A stretch of DNA of 64,000 bases from the NCBI RefSeq assembly GCF_008245005.1, contig NZ_CP043427.1, positions 1,488,001-1,552,000 of the forward strand. The letters are read 5' to 3'. Each line of letters opens with the position of its first letter. The stretch's first letter is position 1. The position numbers and the translations under genes are program-made. The notes beneath the pieces were generated by a model. That model saw only the letters and a program-made list of their open reading frames with translations, did no database searches and had not been told where the DNA came from. Positions 21,764-31,174 of the stretch are shown here, piece after piece. This stretch comes from Campylobacter sputorum subsp. sputorum (GTDB lineage: Bacteria; Campylobacterota; Campylobacteria; Campylobacterales; Campylobacteraceae).

Positions 21764-23502
21764 CTTAAATCCTTTAAAGGATTATTTTTTAAAGTTTTAC
21801 AAAATTCTTTTAAATCTTTGTTTGTCAAAATCTTTGTTTTATGTGTTTTTATATCTACTAAAGTTATTCTTTCTGTGCAAGAATAACAAGGATCCAAACT
21901 ACAGACTATAAGAGCAGCATCTGCTATTGTATTCCCATGAAACTGAAATCTCAAACTTGGCCAATTGTTATAAGTTGCAGCCCTACATCTCCAACGATAC
22001 ACCTTTTGAGCACTTCCTTGCATAATCCAATGAACATTTTCACCCCTTGGTGCCTCAACATAAGCTAGTGCATAATTTTCAGGTTTTATTCTAAGTTTAG
22101 GATCTTCAATAATAGCAGTTTGCGGCATTAGCTCAAAACACTGGCGTATTATACTAACTGAGCTTTTTAGCTCTTTATATCTAACAGTAAGCCTTGAAAG
22201 AACATCTCCACCATGCTCAACTGCTACATCAAATTTAATTTTCTTAAAAAAATCATATGGATGATCGTATCTGGTGTCTCTTTTTATGCCACTTCCTCTT
22301 ATATTTGGACCAACTGCTGAAAAATCTCTTGCTATTTGCTTATCAAGTATACCAACACCTTTCCAGCGTTTTATCTGCCTTTTATCATCCATTACAGCAT
22401 CCCAAATTTCATCAACTTGAGTATCTATGGTTTGTAAAATTTTAAGGCTTTCTTTTATTTCTACACCAGTTATGTCGCGTCTTAAACCACCCATTACAAC
22501 ACTACCATAAGTTTTTCTACCGCCAGTTACAAGTTCTGCTAATTTCATAGAATACTCACGAATTCTAAATATATGCATAAAAGCCGTATAGTTTCCTGTT
22601 ACCTCACAGGCTAAGCCTATATTTAAAAGATGAGAATGAAGTCTTTCTATCTCAGAACATATAACTCTTATAGCTTGAGCACGAGCTGGAATTTCTAAAT
22701 TTATAGCTTTTTCAGCAGCTTCAATACACGCTATTGCATGTGCGTAACCACAAATTCCACAAACTCTCTCGGCAAGATAACCCATTTGATCATAATTCAT
22801 TCTATTTTCTGCTAGTTTTTCCATACCGCGATGTTGATAAAACAACCTATAATCAGCATCTACTATCATATCTCCATCACAAAAAAGTCTAAAATGCCCT
22901 GGTTCATCAGCCGTAACATGAAGCGGACCAAGAGGAATATCAGTAACATTTGCACCTTGTGGTCTTAAAAACTCGTATTCTGGTTCATTTTGATGTTCCA
23001 ACATATCAGGTCTGTATCTATAATCCATAGAATCTTTTCTAAGCGGAAAAAGATCATTTGGCCAATCATCGCTTAAAACAAGTCTTCTTTTATCAGGAAG
23101 TCCCTCGGCAACAAGCCCAAACATATCATAAGCTTCTCTTTCATACCAAACACAAGCTGGAACAAATGGAGTTACACTTGGATAAGTTGGATTTTCAGGT
23201 GGCACTAAAGCTTTTATAGTTACAAAACATTTCTCATCTTGTGCTATTTCGTCTTCATCGCTCATTTTTCCGCCCTCGATAGAAAGAGCATAATATAAAG
23301 CGTAGTTTTTGTTTATAGACCTCTCATCATTTGCAACCATTGTTGAAAGATAACCGCCCATATCATAATACATAAATCTAACAGCTTCTGGCAAATCATT
23401 AAGTTCTACCAAAGCAGTAACTTGATCTTCGCATTGTCTTGTTACCTCTAAAATTTTTACTCTTGTTTCTAGTGCTTGTATAAATTTATCACATTTCATC
23501 AA
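21760..23502 (-). CDS. hyfG: Group 4 [NiFe]-hydrogenase large subunit (HyfG/HycE)
   Basis: Catalytic subunit, 580 residues. The N-terminal ~170 residues form a NuoC-like domain (ACVWYEREAYDMFGL, LPDKRRLVLSDDWP); the rest is NuoD/large-subunit like. The Ni-Fe ligands are present: ERVCGICGYAH (C248, C251) and DPCYSC (C539, C542). A 35-residue tail follows R545, as in HycE/HyfG precursors that are cut by an endopeptidase after metal insertion. This marks an active hydrogenase, not a Complex I subunit. No hyp genes or protease are in the window, so maturation factors must lie elsewhere. Confidence 0.93.
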   Translation of the reverse strand: MMKCDKFIQALETRVKILEVTRQCEDQVTALVELNDLPEAVRFMYYDMGGYLSTMVANDERSINKNYALYYALSIEGGKMSDEDEIAQDEKCFVTIKALVPPENPTYPSVTPFVPACVWYEREAYDMFGLVAEGLPDKRRLVLSDDWPNDLFPLRKDSMDYRYRPDMLEHQNEPEYEFLRPQGANVTDIPLGPLHVTADEPGHFRLFCDGDMIVDADYRLFYQHRGMEKLAENRMNYDQMGYLAERVCGICGYAHAIACIEAAEKAINLEIPARAQAIRVICSEIERLHSHLLNIGLACEVTGNYTAFMHIFRIREYSMKLAELVTGGRKTYGSVVMGGLRRDITGVEIKESLKILQTIDTQVDEIWDAVMDDKRQIKRWKGVGILDKQIARDFSAVGPNIRGSGIKRDTRYDHPYDFFKKIKFDVAVEHGGDVLSRLTVRYKELKSSVSIIRQCFELMPQTAIIEDPKLRIKPENYALAYVEAPRGENVHWIMQGSAQKVYRWRCRAATYNNWPSLRFQFHGNTIADAALIVCSLDPCYSCTERITLVDIKTHKTKILTNKDLKEFCKTLKNNPLKDLR

Positions 23503-23508
23503 ATTTCC

Positions 23509-24975
23509 TTAACGCATTATTATTTTTACGCTGTTATTTATTAGTTCTATAAAAACATCGAACTGCCATATACCAAAAGATATTACTAGCAAAGCAAGTA
23601 AAATAAGTGGTAAATTTTCAGCCAATGTCATCTCTTTTGCATATTTTACCTCGCCATTTACCTTACCAAAACTAGCTAGAAAAAAGTGCGAAAAATCTGC
23701 AATAAAAATAATAGCTAAAGCAATCGCAAAAAGAATCATTAAAATGTATTGCGAATTTAAAGCAGCTGCTTTAAATATCCAAAACTCACTAACAAAAATA
23801 GCAAATCCTGGTACACCAACCAAAGAGCATATTGATATACCAAACAAAACAGTTGTAAGTGGAGCTATTTTTATCATCGAGCCCATCTTAGTCATATCTT
23901 TTGTTCCATAAATTTTTGCCATATTTCCAGTTACGCAAAACGCTAAAGCCTTTGTAAAACTATGTGCCATGCAGTGAAAAATAGCTGCAAATATACCTAT
24001 AAAACTACCCACTCCAAGACCAAATGCGATAACGCCCATATGAACTATAGAGTGATAAGCAAACATTCTTTTTACATCGTGTTGACGTATAAGAAAAAAT
24101 CCTGCAACAAAAAGTGTAATAAGACCAGAAACAACCATTATAGTTTGCACGAAATCAAATCCAATGCCTTTTCCAACAATTGCATAATACTTTATGAGAC
24201 CAAGCATTGCACATTTTAATAAAATTCCAGATAACAAAGCAGAAGTTGGTGCAGGCCCTTGTGCATGGACATCTGGAAGCCAAGTATGAGTTGGGACAAG
24301 ACCGGCTTTTGTTCCAAAGCCAATTAATGCAAATATAAAAATAAGTTTAAGTGCGTCTTGATTTAAATTTTCAGCATTTTCAAGTAAATTTGTAAAAAGC
24401 ATACTATCGCCGCTAATGTTATTGTTGCCAGCACAATAAAGCAAAATTGTCGCATAAAGTGCAAATGCTAGTCCTATACTGCATATTACTATGTATTTAT
24501 ATCCACTTTCAGTTGATTTTTTATCTTTATTTACAGCAACTAAAAATACAGAAGATAGAGTTGTTGCCTCAATAGCTGCCCACATAAATGCGATATTGTT
24601 ACAAACTACACTTAAAGTCATTGTGAAAGTAAAAATAAAAGTAAGTGAAAAGTAGTTTTTTAACTGGCGTAATGTTATATGCTCAGCTTCAATCTCCCAT
24701 TTCATATATGAGCTCATGTAAAGATTAACTAAAAAGCCAGTTATTGCAATCAAAGATAAAAATATAGCTCCAAGAGAATCTAAAAATAAAAACTCATTAA
24801 AATAAGAAATATAGTCATTTTTTACAACAAGTCCAACCGCACATAATAAAAAAGCCGATATCAAAGTATTAAATGCTATATGTAAATTTTGTAAAACTTT
24901 AAAATTTAAAGGCGAAAAAAACATAGTTACACCAAATATCACTGGTAAAATCAAAATCAAAACTAAAATATTCAT
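23509..24975 (-). CDS. hyfF: Hydrogenase membrane subunit, proton-pump type (HyfF)
   Basis: A 488-residue polytopic protein of the Mrp/NuoL-M-N antiporter family (about 14 helices). It has the family core with conserved charged residues in helices, e.g. AAIEATTLSSVFLV, KAGLVPTHTWLPDVHAQGPAPTSALLSG and RMFAYHSIVHMGVIAFG. It likely couples hydrogenase electron flow to proton or sodium movement. It is the only such protein here besides HyfB; E. coli hyf has a third, HyfD, which is missing. Seven bases separate it from hyfG. Confidence 0.88.
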   Translation of the reverse strand: MNILVLILILPVIFGVTMFFSPLNFKVLQNLHIAFNTLISAFLLCAVGLVVKNDYISYFNEFLFLDSLGAIFLSLIAITGFLVNLYMSSYMKWEIEAEHITLRQLKNYFSLTFIFTFTMTLSVVCNNIAFMWAAIEATTLSSVFLVAVNKDKKSTESGYKYIVICSIGLAFALYATILLYCAGNNNISGDSMLFTNLLENAENLNQDALKLIFIFALIGFGTKAGLVPTHTWLPDVHAQGPAPTSALLSGILLKCAMLGLIKYYAIVGKGIGFDFVQTIMVVSGLITLFVAGFFLIRQHDVKRMFAYHSIVHMGVIAFGLGVGSFIGIFAAIFHCMAHSFTKALAFCVTGNMAKIYGTKDMTKMGSMIKIAPLTTVLFGISICSLVGVPGFAIFVSEFWIFKAAALNSQYILMILFAIALAIIFIADFSHFFLASFGKVNGEVKYAKEMTLAENLPLILLALLVISFGIWQFDVFIELINNSVKIIMR

Positions 24976-24978
24976 TTA

Positions 24979-25626
24979 TCAACCTTTTAAATTTATAGCT
25001 TTAGATGTATCAAGCGTTTCATATATTTTGTAATACCTCTTAGCCAAAATTCCCATTATTACGACTGCAAATACAGCATCTGTTAAAATCCCAACTTCAA
25101 CTATCTCATGGGCATTATACGCCATAAGCGCTAGACTAAGATGAATTCCATTTTCAAATAAACAATAAGACAAAATCTGCTTTATAAAAGAATTTCTTAG
25201 TATAAAACCAAAAACGCCTATCATAAATATAAAAGATGCTCCAAACATAGAAATACTTTCTTTAAATATAGAAAACTCCATGAAAACCTTATATAACATC
25301 ATAGAAACTGCCAAAGAAAAACTAAGAGCGATGATTGGCGATATAAAAAATCCACCCACTGGCTCAACTTCATTTATAACGCCAATTCTTTTAACAAGTC
25401 TTAGTAAAAACCATGGAACAAAAACTACTTTTATAAAAAATGCTGTTATTGCCCATATTATAAGTTCTTTTGCATCGTATTTAAAATATAAACATACAAA
25501 TATACTAACAAGTATAAGCGTTTGAAAAGCATACATTTTTATACTTTGATTATATTTTCTTAAGCTAAATACACAAAAGCTCGTTATCATCATTAATATG
25601 GCTAAAATATTTATTAAATTTACCAT
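24979..25626 (-). CDS. hyfE: Hydrogenase membrane subunit HyfE
   Basis: A 215-residue hydrophobic protein; the NuoK-like part (INEVEPVGGFFISPIIALSFS, then NSFIKQILSYCLFENGIHL) lies in the second half, as in HyfE. The start at 25626 is chosen for its GGAG element just before the hyfC stop; the stop of hyfC lies two bases upstream of this ATG. HyfE is part of the extra membrane arm that separates Hyf (hydrogenase-4) from the simpler Hyc complex. Confidence 0.85.
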   Translation of the reverse strand: MVNLINILAILMMITSFCVFSLRKYNQSIKMYAFQTLILVSIFVCLYFKYDAKELIIWAITAFFIKVVFVPWFLLRLVKRIGVINEVEPVGGFFISPIIALSFSLAVSMMLYKVFMEFSIFKESISMFGASFIFMIGVFGFILRNSFIKQILSYCLFENGIHLSLALMAYNAHEIVEVGILTDAVFAVVIMGILAKRYYKIYETLDTSKAINLKG

Positions 25627-25627
25627 T

Positions 25628-26545
25628 CTAAACTCCAAGTATAAAACAAAAAATAGCACTACAAGCTATCGCAAATGGAAAAATAAGAGTTTTTCTCACA
25701 CCCTTACTCATAGTAAATCTTGGTCCAAAGTTATCTATAAAAACAACTAAAACATATAAAATTCCAATCTCCAATATAAAAACTATCAGAGCTAATATCG
25801 GATTATCAAAATTCCAAGGCTCAAAAATAACAAGAAAAAGCCCGAGCATACTAAACTGCTTAAGCATTAAAGAAAGTCCCATTATAGAAAGGTCTTTTCC
25901 GCTGTATTCGCCTAAAACTCCTTCTTGAAGTTCTTGCTCTGCTTCTGCTAAATCATAAGGTTTTCTGCCTGTTTCAACATACATCATCCATATAAATGCA
26001 GTTGAAGCTATAGCAAAAGATGGTATGAAATATCCATACTCACCAGCTCTAATCGCATTTGAAATTTCTACTAAATTTGAAGTTCCAATGCCAAGCATTA
26101 CAACAATAAGACACATTATAACTATGCATTCAGAATATACCCCAATGGTAGCTTCTCTGCTTGAACCAACTGCCCCAAAAGCATTTCCAGTATCTATACC
26201 AGATATTATAAAAATAAATCTAAACATAGCTGCAAGATATATAAAAAGCAAAACATCTGAAATACGGGCAAAATATGAATCAGCTCCATAAGTAACAGGC
26301 AATAAACAAAACATCATTGCGCTTGATAAAAAGAGTAAATATGGTGAAATTTGATATATCAAACTTGAGCATTCTGGTTTTGTTCTGCCCCTTTTTGCCA
26401 ACTTTAAAATATCATAATATGTTTGAAAGATATTTGGTCCTATACGGGATTGAAATTTAGCCCTAAGTTTCCTAGCTATTCCATCAAATAAAGGCGCTAC
26501 TAAAAATGCACTAAAAAGTTGTAAAAGTATTAATAAAAAATCCAT
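25628..26545 (-). CDS. hyfC: Hydrogenase membrane anchor subunit HyfC/HycD (NuoH-like)
   Basis: A 305-residue NuoH-type protein that anchors the hydrophilic arm in the inner membrane. Motifs: GIARKLRAKFQSRIGPN (about 21-37) and the acidic, quinone-site-like GRKPYDLAEAEQELQEGVLGEYSG. The start at 26545 has AAGGAAAAAT upstream and gives MDFLLILLQLF; an in-frame ATG 15 codons further upstream overlaps hyfB and is less likely. Confidence 0.9.
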   Translation of the reverse strand: MDFLLILLQLFSAFLVAPLFDGIARKLRAKFQSRIGPNIFQTYYDILKLAKRGRTKPECSSLIYQISPYLLFLSSAMMFCLLPVTYGADSYFARISDVLLFIYLAAMFRFIFIISGIDTGNAFGAVGSSREATIGVYSECIVIMCLIVVMLGIGTSNLVEISNAIRAGEYGYFIPSFAIASTAFIWMMYVETGRKPYDLAEAEQELQEGVLGEYSGKDLSIMGLSLMLKQFSMLGLFLVIFEPWNFDNPILALIVFILEIGILYVLVVFIDNFGPRFTMSKGVRKTLIFPFAIACSAIFCFILGV

Positions 26546-26553
26546 ATTTTTCC

Positions 26554-28500
26554 TTACAAATAGTGATACACAAAAACAACCATCAAACAAAGATACAAGA
26601 GTATATAAACAGCATATAAATTTGTTCTGCCATTTTGAAATATACCGATCTTATCAGCTACTAATACACAAAATTTAATAACAGGATTATATGCATTATC
26701 CCATATTAAATCATACATTTTACTTGTGTATTTAACCCTAGAAAAGTATCCGTCCATCTCAATTTCACGCTTATTTTTAAATAAAAATCTAAGTGCTTTT
26801 TTAAGATCTCCTGTAAATGAATCTGAGTTTGTTTGCATTGATTTATTATAAATAAAACCACAAGCCCATGGTTTGCATATTCTATGTGGGGAATTGTTTG
26901 CTTTTAATATCACAAAAAGCAAAAATGGGATTATGCAAAATATAGATAATACTACTAAAAATAGCGGCAATAATACAAAATCTTTTGTTGATAAATTTTC
27001 TACACCTAAATTTATACTAAAATCCACAACATCTAAAAGTATTTTTACAACATCTATCATAAATACACCTAGACAAATCGCTATAATGGCTAAAAGTATA
27101 AGCGGAAAAAGCATTATCTTGCCAACTTCTCTTGCATTTTGAGCTATATTTTCATTTCTGGCATACCCTAAAAATATCACTCCAAAAGTTTTAGAAAATG
27201 CCATTATAGCAAGTGCTCCAGCAATACCCAATCCAACTATACCAAGCATTGAGAAAAACCTAACTCCAATGCCATTATTTGCACCGCTTGCTATAAAACT
27301 TTTATATATTATCCACTCACTTGCAAAGCCATTAAATGGCGGCACTGCACAAACACAAAGTGTGGCTATAAAAAACAGTGTTGCACTAACTGGCATTTTT
27401 TTACCAAGACCGCCAAGATCATTCATATCTTTTGAATGCGTTGCATGGTAGATATTTCCACAAAGCATAAATATAAGTGACTTAAAAACACTATGGTTTA
27501 ATATATGAAAAAGCACACCTATCAAACCAATCAAAGTTACATAAGGTAAATTTTGGCTAATCCCATAATAACTTACCCCAATACCTAGAAAAATTATACC
27601 GATATTTTCTGATGAACTATAAGCAGTAACTACTTTATAATAGTTTGAAAATACAGCATATAATACACTAAAAACAGCGCCTATGGCTCCAAAAAATATT
27701 AACATATATGCAAAATAAGTTGATATAGGAAGCATTAATGTAAATTTAATAAATGCAAAAAGCGGAACTTTTATCATAATTCCGCTCATTAAAGCAGAGA
27801 TGTTTGATGGTGCTGCTGGATGAGCTAAAGGAAGCCAAACATGAAAAGGCCAAAGACCGGCTTTTGAAGCACATCCTATAAAAAGTAAAATAAAAATACC
27901 AAAACAAGAAAAAGTTGATAATTCTAAATTTCCAAATTTAGAAAACTCGAAAGTTCCAGCCAAACTTCCCATTATAATAAGTGCCATCATCAAACAAAAT
28001 GCACCTATTTGAGATATACCAAGATATATCATAACACTTCTTGAAGAATCTTTTTGTTCATTTATCATAATCAAAAATGCAGAAATCAGCGTCATTAGCT
28101 CCCATAAAAGCATAAATGAAAAAACTCCATCACTGGCTACAACCAAAAGCATTGATAACACAAAAGCACTATATAAAGATGTAAATACCGCTAAATTTGC
28201 TTTTTTTACATAACTTTTAGCATATTCTATACTATATAACGATACAGCAAAAGATATCAAGCATATAACAAAACTAAAGAAATTTCCAAGCGGTTCTAGT
28301 CTAAATTTGGGATTTGATATGAATTTTCCACAAAGTTCGAAACTCATAACTTGATTTAAATTTATAAAAAAATATATCGCACCATACAGTGTTACTAAAG
28401 CTGTTGCAAAAAAGCCTATTTTTTGAGATAATAATGGTTTTTTATATAGTAAAATCGATACTATAGAAATACAAAAAAGTAGTAAATATATATTTTGCAT
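26554..28500 (-). CDS. hyfB: Hydrogenase membrane subunit HyfB/HycC (NuoL-like)
   Basis: A 648-residue polytopic protein of the antiporter family with the conserved LLLWELMTLISAFL, KAGLWPFHVWLPLAHPAAPSNISALMSG and ENIGIIFLGIG elements. A long C-terminal cytoplasmic/amphipathic stretch with CKPWACGFIYNKSMQTNSDSFT is typical of HycC/HyfB. It takes part in proton translocation. Its start codon shares a base with the hyfA stop. Confidence 0.88.
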   Translation of the reverse strand: MQNIYLLLFCISIVSILLYKKPLLSQKIGFFATALVTLYGAIYFFINLNQVMSFELCGKFISNPKFRLEPLGNFFSFVICLISFAVSLYSIEYAKSYVKKANLAVFTSLYSAFVLSMLLVVASDGVFSFMLLWELMTLISAFLIMINEQKDSSRSVMIYLGISQIGAFCLMMALIIMGSLAGTFEFSKFGNLELSTFSCFGIFILLFIGCASKAGLWPFHVWLPLAHPAAPSNISALMSGIMIKVPLFAFIKFTLMLPISTYFAYMLIFFGAIGAVFSVLYAVFSNYYKVVTAYSSSENIGIIFLGIGVSYYGISQNLPYVTLIGLIGVLFHILNHSVFKSLIFMLCGNIYHATHSKDMNDLGGLGKKMPVSATLFFIATLCVCAVPPFNGFASEWIIYKSFIASGANNGIGVRFFSMLGIVGLGIAGALAIMAFSKTFGVIFLGYARNENIAQNAREVGKIMLFPLILLAIIAICLGVFMIDVVKILLDVVDFSINLGVENLSTKDFVLLPLFLVVLSIFCIIPFLLFVILKANNSPHRICKPWACGFIYNKSMQTNSDSFTGDLKKALRFLFKNKREIEMDGYFSRVKYTSKMYDLIWDNAYNPVIKFCVLVADKIGIFQNGRTNLYAVYILLYLCLMVVFVYHYL

Positions 28501-29162
28501 TAGTTTTCTCCATTATTGTTTTTAGTAGGCTCTTCTGGTTTATTTTCAGTTGCTTCTTTTACAACCTTAGGCTTTTTTGGCTCTACCACTGGTATATTTT
28601 GTATATCAATATCCGGAAGTATTTTCTTTAAAAACCCACTCATATCGGCTTTTAATTTTTTACCAAATTTGGCCTCAGCGTTTATAGGATCTACAAAAAC
28701 TAAAGCCCCTTTTGGACAAATTTCCACACACGCTGGACCATCATCTCTTCCACTACACAAATCACATTTTAAAGCTATACTTTTTAAACCACTAACACAG
28801 CCAACTTCCAAATTTACCTCTGCCTCATCTTTGATAGATGGCTGAATTTCGCCATTTATTTCTATAGCCCCATAAGGACAGGCTATAGTACAAAGCTTAC
28901 AACCTATACAAAGTTCTTCATGAACCTCAACGCAGTTATTTACTATGCGAAGAGTTGAAGTTGGGCATACATTTGCACATGGTGCATCATCACACTGCCT
29001 ACATTGATTTGGCATTTTCCCACTATCAAGCGTTAAAACATCTAATCTACTTTTAGCTAGTCTTCCTCTGATATAAGCATTTTTTACGCAAGTTTTCATA
29101 CAAGCATTACAAGCTACACATAACTCTGGGTTTGTTATAACAAATTTATTTATTTTTGACAT
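28500..29162 (-). CDS. hyfA: Hydrogenase polyferredoxin subunit HyfA/HycB
   Basis: A 220-residue iron-sulfur protein with four [4Fe-4S] motifs: CVACNACMKTC, CRQCDDAPCANVCP, CIGCKLCTIACP and CDLCSGRDDGPACVEICP. It is the electron entry/exit subunit of the complex and normally contacts a formate dehydrogenase (FdhF) in formate hydrogenlyase. A Pro/Lys/Glu-rich tail (VVEPKKPKVVKEATENKPEE) follows the clusters. It is first of the hydrogenase genes and starts 4 bases after the stop of the M48 lipoprotein gene, so the operon may be read through from there. Confidence 0.9.
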   Translation of the reverse strand: MSKINKFVITNPELCVACNACMKTCVKNAYIRGRLAKSRLDVLTLDSGKMPNQCRQCDDAPCANVCPTSTLRIVNNCVEVHEELCIGCKLCTIACPYGAIEINGEIQPSIKDEAEVNLEVGCVSGLKSIALKCDLCSGRDDGPACVEICPKGALVFVDPINAEAKFGKKLKADMSGFLKKILPDIDIQNIPVVEPKKPKVVKEATENKPEEPTKNNNGEN

Positions 29163-29166
29163 ATTA

Positions 29167-29958
29167 TCATCTTTTATTAGCCTTATAAATTGGCTCTATT
29201 TTTTTAGCTATTATTTTTAAATCCTCTATCCTGCTTTGCGGAGATGGATGAGTTGATAAAAACTCTGGCTGAGATGAGCTACTAGCCGCAACCATTTTTT
29301 GCCACAACCTAACAGCACCATTTGGATCATATCCAGCCCTTGCAGCAAGTTCTATGCCCATTCTATCGGCTTCAACTTCATTTTCCCTTGAAAAAGGTAA
29401 GACAAAAGTATACTGGGCTGCAACATTTGCTAAATTTCCGCCAATTCCACTAAATTGAGATATAGCAAAAATTCCAAGTTGTTTTATCCTATCCCTGCTT
29501 GCTTGTTCTCTACTATGTTCTCTTAGTGCATGAGACATCTCATGACCTATAATTGCAGCAAGTTCATCATCATCCAAATTTAGCTTTGTAATGATTCCAT
29601 CATAAACAACTATTTTTCCACCAGGCATACACCATGCATTTAAAATCGGTTGATTTATAACATTTACTTGCCAATCCCAATTTAACGCATCTTTCCTAAA
29701 AACTCCAACTTGAGATATTAAATTATTTGCTATACCTCTTACTCTTTTTGTTGTAAGATTATTATTGTTCAATACATTTTTTGATTTTGCATCTTGAAGA
29801 ACTTTTGAGTAAGCTTGATTAGCACCTTGATTCATCTCATTTTCGCTTATTAAAAATAACTGTTTTCTATCACTACCAACCATTCCAGCACTGGTAGAAC
29901 TACTGCATCCGACAAATAATAAAATCAAAAATGGCAAAACAATGATAAGTTTTTTCAT
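29167..29958 (-). CDS. M48-family metallopeptidase lipoprotein (LoiP/YggG-like)
   Basis: A 263-residue exported zinc protease. The lipoprotein signal is clear (MKKLIIVLPFLILLFVGC, lipobox FVGC, Cys18). The gluzincin motif HEMSH lies in IIGHEMSHALREHS with the third ligand Glu in ENEVEADRMG; DPNGAVRLWQKM and LSTHPSPQSRIEDL are typical of the M48 Ste24/LoiP group. It should sit in the periplasm, anchored to a membrane, and remove misfolded envelope proteins. The gene lies upstream of, and almost touches, hyfA. Confidence 0.9.
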   Translation of the reverse strand: MKKLIIVLPFLILLFVGCSSSTSAGMVGSDRKQLFLISENEMNQGANQAYSKVLQDAKSKNVLNNNNLTTKRVRGIANNLISQVGVFRKDALNWDWQVNVINQPILNAWCMPGGKIVVYDGIITKLNLDDDELAAIIGHEMSHALREHSREQASRDRIKQLGIFAISQFSGIGGNLANVAAQYTFVLPFSRENEVEADRMGIELAARAGYDPNGAVRLWQKMVAASSSSQPEFLSTHPSPQSRIEDLKIIAKKIEPIYKANKR

Positions 29959-30030
29959 AATTTTGTTCCTAAAATTTTCAAATTTTCATATTTTAACATT
30001 TTAAAGCTTTAGCAAATATTTTTTATTAAA

Positions 30031-30999
30031 TTATCGTTTATAATTGATATTATACTCAAATTCTTTAAGCCTTTTATGAATTGACCTTAATTCTGTTATA
30101 GTTGTCCAATTTCTTACTAATATAGAAAAACTTTCTCTAACTTGCGAAAACGCATTTGAAACTTGTATCAAAATACCAAGAGTTATAGCACCGCTAAAAA
30201 GCGAAGTTCCCATAAAAAGATGTGGAACTATAACCATGAATTGCTCAAAAGAATAAAGCCAAATATTAAAATATCCATAATGCAAAAATAACCTATGGTA
30301 ATTAAATCTAAGTCCGGTAAAAAGCTCGGTTAATGTGCTTATATCTCCATAATTTTTCTTATCATCTTCTGCATAAACAAGCTCTTTTCTAAATGCTGCT
30401 TCTACTTTTTGGTTATTATATTCAAGTCCTGGAAGTTTGATACCAACAAACCAAGATACGACTATACCGCCAATTGAGACAATCAAAGCAAGCCAAACCA
30501 AAGAACCTTTTGTATCTCCAAATATGGGAAGATTAAGTCCATCGCTTAAATGCCAAAGTATAGGCAAAAAAGCTATTAAAGTCATAACAGCTTTTATAAA
30601 AATAAGACCTAAGCTTTCTACAATTTTTGCAAATCTATAAATATCTTCTTGAATACGCTGTGATGAGCCTTCTATATCTTTTTTTATACCCCTCCACTCA
30701 TTTATATAATCAAATGTCATAGCTTCACGCCACTTAAAAGTGTATATGCTTGTAAAATACTGAGTCAAAGTAGCGATTATAACATACGGCATTGCAATAT
30801 ACAAAAACCTTCTAACCTGTGCCCAATACTCATCAATAGTATGTTTAGAGATATTTTGCATCATATCATAAAAGTCTTTATACCATTCATTTATCATTAC
30901 ATTACACTGAACTTGTGCATAAAGAAGAATTACAAGCAATAATCCACCGCCATAAGACCAGAATAACCACTTTTTATTTGCAAAAAACGAACGAAACAT
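30031..30999 (-). CDS. sbmA: SbmA/BacA-like peptide transporter
   Basis: A 322-residue inner-membrane protein of the SbmA/BacA family, which imports antimicrobial peptides and modified peptides using the proton gradient. Signs: INEWYKDFYDMMQ (37-49), WREAMTFDYINEWR, RIQEDIYRFA and the C-terminal helical end TTITELRSIHKRLKEFE. It is shorter than E. coli SbmA (406) but like the Campylobacter form (Cj0182). It is divergent from nrfH with a 175-base shared control region. Confidence 0.88.
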   Translation of the reverse strand: MFRSFFANKKWLFWSYGGGLLLVILLYAQVQCNVMINEWYKDFYDMMQNISKHTIDEYWAQVRRFLYIAMPYVIIATLTQYFTSIYTFKWREAMTFDYINEWRGIKKDIEGSSQRIQEDIYRFAKIVESLGLIFIKAVMTLIAFLPILWHLSDGLNLPIFGDTKGSLVWLALIVSIGGIVVSWFVGIKLPGLEYNNQKVEAAFRKELVYAEDDKKNYGDISTLTELFTGLRFNYHRLFLHYGYFNIWLYSFEQFMVIVPHLFMGTSLFSGAITLGILIQVSNAFSQVRESFSILVRNWTTITELRSIHKRLKEFEYNINYKR

Positions 31000-31099
31000 T
31001 AAATTCCTTAAAAATAAAAACTATAATTTTACAATTTTTGTTATAAATATTGTATTTAATCGCAAATTTACATTGTTAGTTGTTTAAATTTAAAAAATA

Positions 31100-31136
31100 T
31101 TGATTAATATCAATTAATTTTATAATAAATTATAAT
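31100..31136 (+). promoter_or_regulatory. nrfHA promoter with perfect FNR-type box
   Basis: TTGATTAATATCAA (31100-31113) is a perfect TTGAT-N4-ATCAA palindrome, the consensus of FNR-class regulators. TATAAT elements follow at 31121-31126 and 31131-31136, which puts the box roughly 36-41 bases before the expected start, a class II activator position. This suggests oxygen- or nitrogen-oxide-responsive control by a Crp/Fnr protein. Confidence 0.7.
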
Positions 31137-31174
31137 ACAATACAAAATTAATAAAAATCTACAAAGGAGGTTTT

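Noticed and set aside
20400-28500. Respiratory Complex I (nuo) operon
   Set aside because: The large subunit keeps Ni-Fe cysteines and a cleavable tail, and subunit order follows hyf, so it is a hydrogenase.
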